A stretch of DNA of 64,000 nucleotides from CAYWWY01 sp964580185. GTDB taxonomy: Bacteria; Thermotogota; Thermotogae; MWEM01. Below are positions 51,226 through 59,586 of the stretch, piece after piece (positions within the stretch are counted from its first letter, which is position 1; each line of letters opens with the position of its first letter). A program made the position numbers and the translations under genes. The notes beneath the pieces were generated by a model. That model searched no databases and was not told the DNA's origin. It saw only the letters and a list, made by a program, of their open reading frames with translations. The DNA lies in the NCBI GenBank assembly GCA_964580185.1, contig CAZOJQ010000008.1:1-64000 (forward strand), read 5' to 3'.

Positions 51226-52458
51226 TCAATCCTTCGAGAGAAGGATGCTGGCATTGTGACCACCAAAACCCAGAGAATTTTTTAAGACATAGCGAATCGG
51301 TTTTTCTACCGACTGGGTTGGAATCCAAAACCCTTCCGATTGTGGGTCCGGGTTGCATAGATTCGGGGTTCCGTGAATAAACCCTCTTTGGGATTGCAAA
51401 ATACAAGCAATGAGTTCATTCGCGCCGGCAGCTCCCAGTCCATGGCCAATCATGGCTTTTGTCGATTGCAGAGCAGGTCTCCGGTTTGCTTGACCATATA
51501 GGGTTTGTAACGCGATCAGTTCTGATTTGTCTCCTCTTGGGGTACTGGTGGCGTGGCAATTCACCAGATCAACCTCTTCTTTTTGAATGGATGCCATGGA
51601 AATGGCATGGTCCATTGCTCTCGCTACCGTCTCTCCACCGGGTTCGATCGCGCTGAAGTCATAGGCGTCACCGCTCATTCCAAATCCGTCAATAAACCCA
51701 TAGATCTGGGCGTTTCGTTTCATGGCGTGAGAATGGTCCTCAAGCACCAATGCCCCCGCACCTTCACCCATGACAAACCCATCCCGTTCCCGATCGAATG
51801 GCCGAGAGGCGTGTTCCGGGTCTTCGTTGTTCCGGGAAAGAGCCATCATATTGGCAAATGCAGCGATAGGCAAAGGAGAAATGACCGCTTCCGCTCCCCC
51901 ACAAATCCCGACTTGGATGTACTCATGCCGAATCATCATGGCGGTTAGGATAATGGAGTGCAATGATGTCGCGCACGCGCTGATTGTCGCAAAGTTTGGA
52001 CCTTGCAATCCAAATTCCATGGCCACCGCGCCTGCTGACATATCGGGGATCATCATAGGGATTAAAAAAGGAGAGGTGTATCGGGAACCGTATTTCTGGA
52101 ACGATTCAAATTCCGCCATCAGCGTATGGATTCCACCGATCCCAGATGAGACTGTAACTGCAGCATGGGTCTTCCAACTCCCTAGCATATCGAGGCCGGA
52201 ATCCTCAAGCGCCATTTTGGATGCAGCAATGGCATATTTGATCACTGGATCATACCGTTTGGCTTTCTTCTTTTCCATATAATCCGTTGCTTCAAACCCT
52301 TTTACTTCTGCCGCAATCTGAACGATCTCATTGGTTGGATTGTATTTGGTGATTCGTTGAATGCCAACACGCAATTCTTTCAAAGCCGTTTCATATTCCT
52401 GAAGGGTCAAAGCAATCGGATTGATCGTTCCGAGACCCGTAATGGCAACCCTGCCCAA
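51226..52458 (-). CDS. fabF: beta-ketoacyl-[acyl-carrier-protein] synthase II
   Basis: 410 residues from TTG 52458 after GGAGGTG. The Cys-His-His triad is in ISACATSLHS (about 165), NCHATSTPRGD (about 304) and MIGHGLGAAG (about 341). The second motif has Ala instead of the usual Gly in HGTST and Met instead of Thr in TGH-type segments, within the range of KAS proteins. No fabD, fabG, acpP or fabK lies near, so this is either a split-off fab operon or a special-purpose elongation pair with fabZ. Confidence 0.92.
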   Translation of the reverse strand: MGRVAITGLGTINPIALTLQEYETALKELRVGIQRITKYNPTNEIVQIAAEVKGFEATDYMEKKKAKRYDPVIKYAIAASKMALEDSGLDMLGSWKTHAAVTVSSGIGGIHTLMAEFESFQKYGSRYTSPFLIPMMIPDMSAGAVAMEFGLQGPNFATISACATSLHSIILTAMMIRHEYIQVGICGGAEAVISPLPIAAFANMMALSRNNEDPEHASRPFDRERDGFVMGEGAGALVLEDHSHAMKRNAQIYGFIDGFGMSGDAYDFSAIEPGGETVARAMDHAISMASIQKEEVDLVNCHATSTPRGDKSELIALQTLYGQANRRPALQSTKAMIGHGLGAAGANELIACILQSQRGFIHGTPNLCNPDPQSEGFWIPTQSVEKPIRYVLKNSLGFGGHNASILLSKD

Positions 52459-52519
52459 TGGGATTCACCTCCAATCTCCTGGGCCCTCAATGGTTTTTGG
52501 AACACCCTGGGGTCTTTTG

Positions 52520-52528
52520 ATTATATCA
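52520..52528 (-). promoter_or_regulatory. extended -10 promoter for fabF-fabZ
   Basis: Minus-strand TGA-TATAAT at 52528-52520, 62 bases before the TTG start. No FapR- or FabT-like palindrome is evident in the 145-base gap. Confidence 0.6.
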
Positions 52529-52603
52529 TGGTTTTGGGAAAAAGGACTTTGTCTGTTTCAACAATCGAAAGCAGAGCCCATCGTACACTCGCCGTTGATC
52601 CGA

Positions 52604-53971
52604 TCAATCTCTTGTTTGTGGTTTGTTGGACAAAGCTTTTTCAAGGGCATCACCCAAAACCTGCAATGAAAAGCATTTTTTTCCGATCGTGAAGTTTGTC
52701 GAAACCCACTCTTGAACCGAGGCGGGATTATGGAGCAAGTCTGAAAGAGTTTGTATGGCCCGTTGCATGTCTGGTTTCGGCACGGTATGGATGTTGGTTT
52801 GGATGATTTGCGCGGATGAACCCAAGGAAACGATTCGGATCCCTTTTGGGCCGATATCGGTTTGGAAGACAGGGTATTCGTATCCGAGGATGAGTTTTTG
52901 AGCAAAAATGGCTTCCAACAGTTGATTTCCCCACCCTTCTTGAATGCTCGGATAGGTTATGATATCTGCCATTGTGTACATATCCCACAACGAATATCGA
53001 ACAGGGTTTGCGCTTCTCGTTTGACCCACAAGATCCCCACAAAAATGGGTTGGATAGGAGTGATTCGTTGCCTTTTTCTGTAGAAATGCCAGATAATCCT
53101 GGTCTTGCTGCTCCGCATATCCACAAAGTACGAAATGGATCCGAGAATCCTTTTGAAGGGTTGGGCCACCTGCAAAAATCGGTTGCCCTGAGGAGCGGTC
53201 AAGAGTAGCAAAAACTTTGCGGAAGTCTTCGATAAAGTCGAAGGCCATTTCGATGCCTTTTCTGGGAAGGATCCGGGTTGCTTGCAAAAAAACCAGATCA
53301 TCCGGAGCAATCCCTAGACGGGGCCGTATGGTTTCGGAAAACCCATCTCGTTTCCACACAGGAGCCTGAAAATCCATGACATTCGGGAGCACATAGCTTG
53401 GAATCCCTTTTCGGGTTTTTAGTTGATTCTGGGCAATTTGGTTGATCACGAAATGGGAAAAGTTGGGGCCGGAAGGGGGTAGGTACTGTTCCATGATCTT
53501 TCGAATAAAGGGTGTAGTTGGTTGCTCGTACTGAGAGCGTTCCCAAAAGAAGTCATGATTGTGGCCGATTCCCTGAATCCCGGTGTCTTTAATGGCTTCC
53601 GCAACACCTACGGCAGCAGGCAGGTTCCACCCCAAAGCCCATATGTTGTGAATGATCAGACCATCCAATTGCTCCTGTTGAATGAGGGTTGTTAATTCGT
53701 TTTGAATCAATTTGGCTTTCTTAAGAATCTTCCGTTCCAACTCATCGGGAGATAAGCGACCCAAATCCACAAACGAGGCGTGAAAGGTATCTAGGTTCTC
53801 AGGATCGTTCATTGCGATTCCGTCCAATGTGGATGATTCTACGTCCTTGGTTTCTCCGGAAATACGGATGACTGAAAACCCTTTCTGAGTCAGTACCTGA
53901 ATCTGTTTTTCGATTTCTAAAGAAACTCCATCTGTTTCGCCGACACGATAGTGCATGATTCCAATTTTCAT
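52604..53971 (-). CDS. GT4 family glycosyltransferase
   Basis: 455 residues from ATG 53971, six bases after GAGGAGG. The N terminus MKIGIMHYRVGETDGVSLE begins the first Rossmann half; GIQGIGHNHDFFWER is typical of a group of uncharacterised GT4 enzymes; LQATRILPRKGIEMAFD and PSIQEGWGNQLLEAIFA (E-x7-E) bind the nucleotide sugar. It overlaps the NhaC gene by four bases. Acceptor and sugar unknown; a compatible-solute glucoside is one possibility given the Na+/H+ antiporter next to it. Confidence 0.85.
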   Translation of the reverse strand: MKIGIMHYRVGETDGVSLEIEKQIQVLTQKGFSVIRISGETKDVESSTLDGIAMNDPENLDTFHASFVDLGRLSPDELERKILKKAKLIQNELTTLIQQEQLDGLIIHNIWALGWNLPAAVGVAEAIKDTGIQGIGHNHDFFWERSQYEQPTTPFIRKIMEQYLPPSGPNFSHFVINQIAQNQLKTRKGIPSYVLPNVMDFQAPVWKRDGFSETIRPRLGIAPDDLVFLQATRILPRKGIEMAFDFIEDFRKVFATLDRSSGQPIFAGGPTLQKDSRIHFVLCGYAEQQDQDYLAFLQKKATNHSYPTHFCGDLVGQTRSANPVRYSLWDMYTMADIITYPSIQEGWGNQLLEAIFAQKLILGYEYPVFQTDIGPKGIRIVSLGSSAQIIQTNIHTVPKPDMQRAIQTLSDLLHNPASVQEWVSTNFTIGKKCFSLQVLGDALEKALSNKPQTRD

Positions 53972-55326
53972 GGCATTCCTCCTCTTCGAAGATGAATCAG
54001 CTCTTCTCCCCACCGAAATAGAGGAACCAGGTATAGGAAGAAGGCAAATGGGATAAACCGGGCGTCATATCCGAGCATTTGCGCCGGGATGGCGCCTGCT
54101 ACATTCCAGGGAATCATGACAGAAAGAAGAACAGAAGTGTCTTCTAAATCCAAAGCCAGTTCCCGAGCGGTTGCATTCAGTTTTTTATACGGGGTATGCA
54201 GAAAGTGATGGGTCATGATGATGCTTAGTGTTTGGGTGCATCCCAATGATGCAGTGAGTAGGCTTGTAACCATCGCAGAAAAGAAGCGTCCCATCTTTTG
54301 ACTGAGCCGTTCCATTTTGTGAGTAAAAGCTTGAGCCATGCCAGTTTTTCCGAAAAGGCCGGCAAAAGCAGATGAGACAATTACCACCATGATCGGTTTT
54401 GCCATAAACTGGATTCCTCCCCCTTGAAAAATGGAACTCAAAGGGTCGTCTTTCGGAAGGGAAAAGCCCATAATCAGGGTTCGGAGGGATTGATCGAGAG
54501 AAAGCCCTTGATCGATCGTTGCCACGATCATCGCGCTCAGGGCGCTCAAGGCCATCGCCCACTTGACTTGGATCCTTAGTGAAACGAAAAAAACCAGGAT
54601 GCATATCGGTAAAAAATTCCACAAAGAGAGTTGAAAGGATTCGGGGATCTGCAGCAAAAGAAAGGTTTGGTCTGTATCGGTTTTCAACGGTTGGATCAGT
54701 GAAAGGAGGATATACAGCCCGCAGCTGGCGAAAAAGGGAAGCCACATGGTTCGACTCATGGAACGAACATTCTGGTAAATGTTCGTTTGGGTCACAATCG
54801 CAACCAAGTGAGCGCTTGAAGACATCGGAGAAATCCGATCACCCACATAAGCCCCGCCAATGCATGCGCCAACAACAAAAGCCGGTTCAACTTGGCTCAT
54901 CCGGGCTATGATGACCAAAACCGTACCCATCGTACCGATTGTGCCGAACGATGTTCCCATAAGCAGGGAAACAAGGGCGCACAAGAGAAAGCAGAAGAGG
55001 AGGAACATTTGGGGGATCATGATTCGAATGCCATAATAGACTAGGCCGGCCATGGTTCCGGAAGCAAACCAAAATCCGATCAGAATGCCGATAAAAAAGA
55101 AGATCTGCAGGAGGGGGAGTACTTTCCATGCTCCAGCAAAAGCCATCTTCCAAACTTCTTTTGCTGGCCATCCCTTTCGAACTGCAATCCATCCAAAAAG
55201 AAACAACCCAATCAGGAGCGGGTATAGAATAAATATGCCAAGTAAGGAACTGATGAGAACGAGGAGGAAAACAAGAATCAGGGTTATCAGAACCAACGGG
55301 CGTTCTTCCTTTTCGTTTGAAGCCAA
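53968..55326 (-). CDS. NhaC family Na+/H+ antiporter
   Basis: 452 residues as annotated, 11-12 helices. Typical NhaC segments are GTSFGTIGTMGTVL, GACIGGAYVGDRISPMSSSAHL and SLGCTQTLSIIMTHHF. Exchanges Na+ for H+ (some members malate/lactate for other ions). The start is uncertain: the TTG at 55326 has no ribosome-binding site, while a TTG at 55296 follows AAGGAAG and begins right at the first helix. It follows the ABC ATPase by three bases. Confidence 0.87.
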   Translation of the reverse strand: MASNEKEERPLVLITLILVFLLVLISSLLGIFILYPLLIGLFLFGWIAVRKGWPAKEVWKMAFAGAWKVLPLLQIFFFIGILIGFWFASGTMAGLVYYGIRIMIPQMFLLFCFLLCALVSLLMGTSFGTIGTMGTVLVIIARMSQVEPAFVVGACIGGAYVGDRISPMSSSAHLVAIVTQTNIYQNVRSMSRTMWLPFFASCGLYILLSLIQPLKTDTDQTFLLLQIPESFQLSLWNFLPICILVFFVSLRIQVKWAMALSALSAMIVATIDQGLSLDQSLRTLIMGFSLPKDDPLSSIFQGGGIQFMAKPIMVVIVSSAFAGLFGKTGMAQAFTHKMERLSQKMGRFFSAMVTSLLTASLGCTQTLSIIMTHHFLHTPYKKLNATARELALDLEDTSVLLSVMIPWNVAGAIPAQMLGYDARFIPFAFFLYLVPLFRWGEELIHLRRGGMP

Positions 55327-55329
55327 AGG

Positions 55330-56022
55330 TTACAAGAACATGCTTGGATAAACATGGTAAATGTCCTTTTCGATTTCTAAGACCTCATCCAAAGACCATT
55401 CGGACTCTCCGGTTTTCTTGTCGATATCCCAGCTGCCGATGATGGTTGATGGGGGAGAAGAAAGAAACACAATCCTTTGAGAAAAGACAATTGCCTCGCG
55501 AAGCTGGTGCGTGACCAGTATAGAGGCATTATCTTTGGAAACCCAATCGGTCAGAATAAGCTTGATCAATCGATTCCGGCTCTTCACGTCGAGGTTTTGG
55601 AACGGTTCATCCAAAAGAAGACATTGGGGATGGTACAAGAGCGCGCGGGCAATATTGACTCTTTGTTTCATACCGCCGCTTAAAAAAGCGGGTGGCCGTT
55701 CTCCTTCCCGTTCCAGACCGACTTTTTGGAGCATAGTAGTGATATCGGGGTCTTCAGCCCCAACCAAGGCCAAGTTTTTCCGAACGGTTTTCCATGGAAT
55801 GAGTCGATCGTCCTGGAACACAAAACCGAGGCGGTTGCATCTTCGTTCCACGGATCCACAGTCAGGAAGCAATAATCCCGCAATCAGTCGAAGCAAAGTA
55901 GACTTGCCACACCCTGAGGGCCCTACCAAAGCGATATGATCTCCCTTACGAAGGGATAGACTGATATTCCGGATCACCTTTTTTTCTCGAAAGTCTTTAC
56001 ACACTTCTCGAATGTCAATCAT
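55330..56022 (-). CDS. ABC importer ATP-binding protein, nitrate/sulfonate/taurine type
   Basis: 230 residues from ATG 56022, overlapping the permease stop by one base. Walker A GPSGCGKST, Q-loop VFQDDRLIPWKTV, signature FLSGGMKQRVNIARAL, Walker B CLLLDEPFQNLD, switch VTHQLREA. The pattern is that of SsuB/TauB/ThiZ. No substrate-binding gene is adjacent. The substrate could be an alkanesulfonate, a pyrimidine precursor or similar. Confidence 0.9.
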   Translation of the reverse strand: MIDIREVCKDFREKKVIRNISLSLRKGDHIALVGPSGCGKSTLLRLIAGLLLPDCGSVERRCNRLGFVFQDDRLIPWKTVRKNLALVGAEDPDITTMLQKVGLEREGERPPAFLSGGMKQRVNIARALLYHPQCLLLDEPFQNLDVKSRNRLIKLILTDWVSKDNASILVTHQLREAIVFSQRIVFLSSPPSTIIGSWDIDKKTGESEWSLDEVLEIEKDIYHVYPSMFL

Positions 56023-56813
56023 TATTTTGTATCTCCATAGGTGTTTTTGTTCAGTTTCCACCGCCGAAACCACGGGAGAGAAGATAACCCGATCAAAAAG
56101 TACTCAAATGCGATTCCGCAAGCGACAGCAAGGAGAGTATAAGCAAGAACCCGATCCGTTTCCAGGTAGGTTTTATGCCATGCGATTCGGAGTCCAATCC
56201 CACTGTCTCCAATGAGAAACTCAGCGGCGATCGTGGCTTTCCACATAGTACCCAAAGATACTTGGATGGAAGAAAAGAGGAACGGAAACATAGATCCAAG
56301 ATATATCTGAGTAAGGCGATTCCACAGAGAAACTCGAAAGACATGAGCCATCTCGAGAAGTCCGCGGTTAACCGATCGAACTCCAGACGCGACGTTGTAA
56401 ATGATCAAGGGCAAGAGCGTGACGACTACAATAAATAAAGGAGACTGCCACCCCATTCCCCACAATACCAAAACGCTGGTTAGCCAAGAAACGATTGGCA
56501 TCGCGCGGAGGATCATCAAAAAGGGCTGAAAAAAGGGATCGAGAAACGGGAAAAGACCGATTACAAACCCAATCGGGATTCCAAGCCCTAAAGAGATGAT
56601 CATCCCCAAAAAACCCTTACCGAACGTAGAGAGAAGCGCGTTCCATATTTGCGGGGATTGAAAGAGGGAGAAAAGAGTCCGGATAACCTGAACAGGCGAA
56701 GGAATTATGAGAGAAGACCCAATCCAGATCGAAAGCAATTCCCAAACAACCCCTAGCAATAGGATGCTGAGCGTGAATAGGAACAGACGGTTTCGAATGA
56801 CTCGTTTGAACAA
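56022..56813 (-). CDS. ABC importer permease, SsuC/TauC type
   Basis: 263 residues from TTG 56813, nine bases after GGGAGG. Six helices and the EAA-like loop (VFRVSLWNRLTQIYLGSMFPFLFSSIQVSLG). WKATIAAEFLIGDSGIGLRI is the hallmark of the sulfonate/nitrate/taurine permease family. The start follows the hydrogenase terminator by under 40 bases, so expression may depend on read-through or a weak promoter not visible to me. Confidence 0.88.
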   Translation of the reverse strand: MFKRVIRNRLFLFTLSILLLGVVWELLSIWIGSSLIIPSPVQVIRTLFSLFQSPQIWNALLSTFGKGFLGMIISLGLGIPIGFVIGLFPFLDPFFQPFLMILRAMPIVSWLTSVLVLWGMGWQSPLFIVVVTLLPLIIYNVASGVRSVNRGLLEMAHVFRVSLWNRLTQIYLGSMFPFLFSSIQVSLGTMWKATIAAEFLIGDSGIGLRIAWHKTYLETDRVLAYTLLAVACGIAFEYFLIGLSSLPWFRRWKLNKNTYGDTK

Positions 56814-56846
56814 AAGAGTAATCCTCCCTCGGTTTTTTCCCGTATG

Positions 56847-56882
56847 AAAAAAGGAAGCATGGTTCAGTTGCCCATGCTTCCT
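56847..56882 (-). terminator. Rho-independent terminator of the hydrogenase gene
   Basis: AGGAAGCATGG (56852-56862) pairs with CCATGCTTCCT (56872-56882), an 11-bp stem with nine-base loop. On the minus strand a run of six T follows (56852-56847). It lies 27 bases after the hydrogenase stop. Confidence 0.88.
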
Positions 56883-56909
56883 ATCGATGATCTCGTTTGG
56901 AGCAAACCC

Positions 56910-58661
56910 TTATTCGTGGATCGCTTTTTCAAGAGCTGCTTTTTGGCTTCGATCGGAGTAATGGGTGTGTAGCAAATCATGGGCGAGGTGGCTCAAGGGT
57001 TTGTCGAAAAAGTCTTCATAGATCTTTTGGATGGATGGGTTTTCATGAGATCTCCTTAGTGTCATCCGTTCGTCGATTGAGTATACGGAAGCCATTCGTT
57101 TTTGAAGGATCTTCCCATCCAAACTATACGGTTGTCCGCCGCCGCCAATACAACCTCCTTGGCAAGCCATGACCTCCACAAAGTGATAAAAGACTTCTCC
57201 TTTATGGATTTTCCCAACCAGCTCCTGGGCCTTTGTCATCGAATGTGTCACTGCGACTTTGACTTCAATCCCATTGAGATCCACAGAGGCAGCTTTGATG
57301 CCTTCCAATCCGCGGACTGGTTCGAAATTCAGGGTAGGCAAGGGTTTACCCGTTTTCAATTCATACGCTGTACGCAATGCCGCTTCCATAACTCCCCCAG
57401 TTACACCGAAAATCACTGCGGCTCCGGTTGATTCACCCAAAGGATTGTCGTAGGCTTCATCCGGGAGCGTTGCGTAGGGGATTTTCTTGATTCGGATCAA
57501 TCGGCCAAGCTCTCGGGTAGTCAGGACGGCATCAACGTCTCGAATGCCATCTCTCGAATGTTGCGGCCGTTCAGCTTCATCTTTCTTCGCGGTGCAAGGC
57601 ATAATTGATACACTATAGATTTGCGATGGGTCAACATTGAGTTTTTTCGCGAAGTATGTCTTAATCACCGCACCCAACATCTGCTGAGGGGATTTGGCGG
57701 TTGATAAATTCTCCGTGTACTCCGGATAGTACTTTTCGACAAAATTGACCCAGCCTGGGCAACAAGAGGTAAACATCGGAAATGGACCGCCTTCCTCTAC
57801 TCGTTGGAGGAGTTCGCTGCCTTCTTCCATGATGGTTAAATCTGCGGAAAAATCTGTGTCAAACACATAATCAAAGCCCAACTGCTTGAGGGCGGCAACC
57901 ATCTTCCCCGTGGAAACACTGCCTGAATCCATACCGAACTCCTCTCCCACTGCCACCCTTGTAGACGGGGCAGTTTGGGCGACGAGGATCTTCTCTTTCT
58001 TTTCCAAGGCATTCAGAACTTCATGCACTGCGGATTTCTCGATGATGGCTCCAGTGGGACAAAAAGCGGAACACTGACCGCAGTTGATGCAGTCTGTATT
58101 GGCAAGCGGTTGATCAAAAGCGGTTAATGGTAACGAATCAAAACCCCGATGAGCGATTCCGTAAATATTTAAGCCCTGAATGTCAGAGCAAGCCCGGACA
58201 CATCGGGAGCAGAGAACGCATTTGTTCAGATCTCGGATCAGTGAAGGAGAGCTCTCATCCATTGCGGATAATTCGGAGTGAAAATCCGCAAAGGTATCCG
58301 GGACATCATATCGATAGATCAAGTCTTGAAATTCACATCGATTATTGGATTCACATGTCATGCAGGTATTGGGATGGCGAGCCAGCAAAAGGCTTAAGTT
58401 CGTTTGGATCGCAGAGGCTACTCGATCTGTTTTGGTCTTAACCACCATACCTTCGCTCACGATGGTTGTACAGGCGGTTTGAAGGTTTCGCATGCCTTCC
58501 ACTTCGATCGCGCAAACCCTGCATCCCCCTGTTGACGGAAGCCGTGGATGATTGCACAGAGTAGGCACATACACATTATTCTGTTGACATGCCTCTAAGA
58601 GAGTCGATCCGGCAGGAACTTGCACCTCTTTCCCATTCAATTGGATGGTGATTAAGGACAT
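56910..58661 (-). CDS. [FeFe]-hydrogenase catalytic subunit, modular M3 type
   Basis: 583 residues from ATG 58661 after AAGGAGGG. N-terminal [2Fe-2S] (CNHPRLPSTGGCRVC), the His-Cys3 cluster HPNTCMTCESNNRC, two [4Fe-4S] clusters (CVLCSRCVRAC and CINCGQCSAFC), then the H-cluster motifs TSCCPGW, MPCTAKK and EVMACQGGCIGGGGQP. The L3 motif has Gln where Pro or His is common. The domain set is that of CpI or HndD. No hndA/B/C-like flavin or NAD subunits are adjacent; maturases HydE/F/G are also absent here. It recycles or disposes of reducing power as H2. Confidence 0.95.
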   Translation of the reverse strand: MSLITIQLNGKEVQVPAGSTLLEACQQNNVYVPTLCNHPRLPSTGGCRVCAIEVEGMRNLQTACTTIVSEGMVVKTKTDRVASAIQTNLSLLLARHPNTCMTCESNNRCEFQDLIYRYDVPDTFADFHSELSAMDESSPSLIRDLNKCVLCSRCVRACSDIQGLNIYGIAHRGFDSLPLTAFDQPLANTDCINCGQCSAFCPTGAIIEKSAVHEVLNALEKKEKILVAQTAPSTRVAVGEEFGMDSGSVSTGKMVAALKQLGFDYVFDTDFSADLTIMEEGSELLQRVEEGGPFPMFTSCCPGWVNFVEKYYPEYTENLSTAKSPQQMLGAVIKTYFAKKLNVDPSQIYSVSIMPCTAKKDEAERPQHSRDGIRDVDAVLTTRELGRLIRIKKIPYATLPDEAYDNPLGESTGAAVIFGVTGGVMEAALRTAYELKTGKPLPTLNFEPVRGLEGIKAASVDLNGIEVKVAVTHSMTKAQELVGKIHKGEVFYHFVEVMACQGGCIGGGGQPYSLDGKILQKRMASVYSIDERMTLRRSHENPSIQKIYEDFFDKPLSHLAHDLLHTHYSDRSQKAALEKAIHE

Positions 58662-58736
58662 TGAATTCCCTCCTTCATAAGGATAGTAATCAATCTGGAA
58701 AAACCTTGTTCGAGGTTGGAATGAGCTGATGACGAT

Positions 58737-58824
58737 TGGCGGAGGCGGTGGGACTCGAACCCACACGGGGGGTTACCCCACCGATTTTCAAGACCGGCTC
58801 CTTAGCCAATTCGGTCACGCCTCC
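58737..58824 (-). tRNA. tRNA-Ser(UGA)
   Basis: Acceptor GGAGGCG (58824-58818) pairs with CGCCTCC (58747-58741), discriminator G, and CCA is encoded (58739-58737). The anticodon loop CTTGAAA gives UGA, flanked by the five-pair stem CCGGT/ATCGG. A long variable arm GGGGTAACCCC identifies tRNA-Ser. The T loop is GGTTCGAGTCC. It lies eight bases after yabR-like and before the hydrogenase gene. Confidence 0.95.
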
Positions 58825-58832
58825 CCAGTGAA

Positions 58833-59243
58833 TCATCTTCCTCTTTTTCCCGTCTTCTTCTGACGAGCTCTTCGAAACTCCGAAATCTTCTTCTCGGAGT
58901 CTTTCATGAATTTGGAGAGCTTCTTTTCAAAATCTGTATCGTCACTCTCGGATTCCGATTTCTGATGGGCACTCGCACTCTTTCTGTGAACGGTTACAGG
59001 TTGAACGGTAGAATCATCCAAGCCTTTCAGCGTCAAATCGACCTTTCCGTCTTTCGTAATGCCTAAAACCTTTGCTTTGATCGGTTGTCCAACCTTCAAA
59101 TAGTCGTCAACATTTTTCACGTACTCACTGGCAATATTCGAAATATGGATCAGACCCTTTTCTCCAGACTCAAGGTCTACAAACGCGCCGAATCGGCGAA
59201 TTCCTGAGATTTTTCCTTCAACAATGCTTCCCTTTTCAGACAT
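58833..59243 (-). CDS. S1-domain RNA-binding protein (YabR-like)
   Basis: 136 residues. One S1 domain (residues 5-75): GKISGIRRFGAFVDLESGEKGLIHISNIA. The tail is charged, with FEKKLSKFMKDSEKKISEFRRARQKK, the C-terminal helix seen in YabR-type proteins of Firmicutes and in general stress protein 13 relatives. Likely a ribosome- or RNA-associated factor. It follows rpmE by 57 bases. Confidence 0.88.
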   Translation of the reverse strand: MSEKGSIVEGKISGIRRFGAFVDLESGEKGLIHISNIASEYVKNVDDYLKVGQPIKAKVLGITKDGKVDLTLKGLDDSTVQPVTVHRKSASAHQKSESESDDTDFEKKLSKFMKDSEKKISEFRRARQKKTGKRGR

Positions 59244-59300
59244 GCTTTACCTTCTGAAGACCAGAAGTGCCTCCTTCCGTAAGATCAAAAGCTCTCACCA

Positions 59301-59510
59301 TCAATACTTGTTGCCGTATTTTTTTCGGAATTTGTCGATTCGCCCTTCCGTATCGATGATGAGCGAATCACCTTTCCCTTGGAAAAAGGGATGACAGGAT
59401 GAACAGACATCAAGTTTCATCTCATCGGAAATGGACCATACTTCATACTCCGCTCCACACGCACATCTGGCTTGAATCTTTTTCAAAACAGGATGGATTT
59501 TTGTCTTCAA
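59301..59510 (-). CDS. rpmE: 50S ribosomal protein L31
   Basis: 69 residues from TTG 59510, placing MKTKIHP at the N terminus as in other L31 proteins; GTG 59516 and TTG 59513 upstream are possible but sit on the AGAGGTG site. Four cysteines, CAC near residue 16 and CSSC near 36, mark the zinc-binding C+ form. Own promoter in the short gap after rpoC. Confidence 0.93.
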   Translation of the reverse strand: MKTKIHPVLKKIQARCACGAEYEVWSISDEMKLDVCSSCHPFFQGKGDSLIIDTEGRIDKFRKKYGNKY

Positions 59511-59541
59511 CAACACTCACCTCTCATAAAATGTCCTGTGT

Positions 59542-59570
59542 ATTATATCATATCCGCACCTGTGGTGCAA
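59542..59570 (-). promoter_or_regulatory. promoter of rpmE-yabR-like
   Basis: Minus strand: TTGCAC (59570-59565), 17-base spacer, TGA-extended TATAAT (59547-59542). A short palindrome GCACC-TGT-GGTGC (plus, 59556-59568) overlaps the spacer and could bind a repressor. The rpmE TTG is 32 bases downstream. Confidence 0.7.
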
Positions 59571-59586
59571 GATCGAATCCTACGGT

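Noticed and set aside
56910..58661. Complex I NuoG or formate dehydrogenase alpha subunit
   Set aside because: The N-terminal cluster modules are shared, but the H-cluster motifs TSCCPGW, MPCTAKK and ACQGGC are specific for [FeFe]-hydrogenase.
59556..59568. Terminator of rpoC formed by GCACC/GGTGC
   Set aside because: The stem is only five pairs with a three-base loop and no T run; it overlaps the rpmE promoter spacer.
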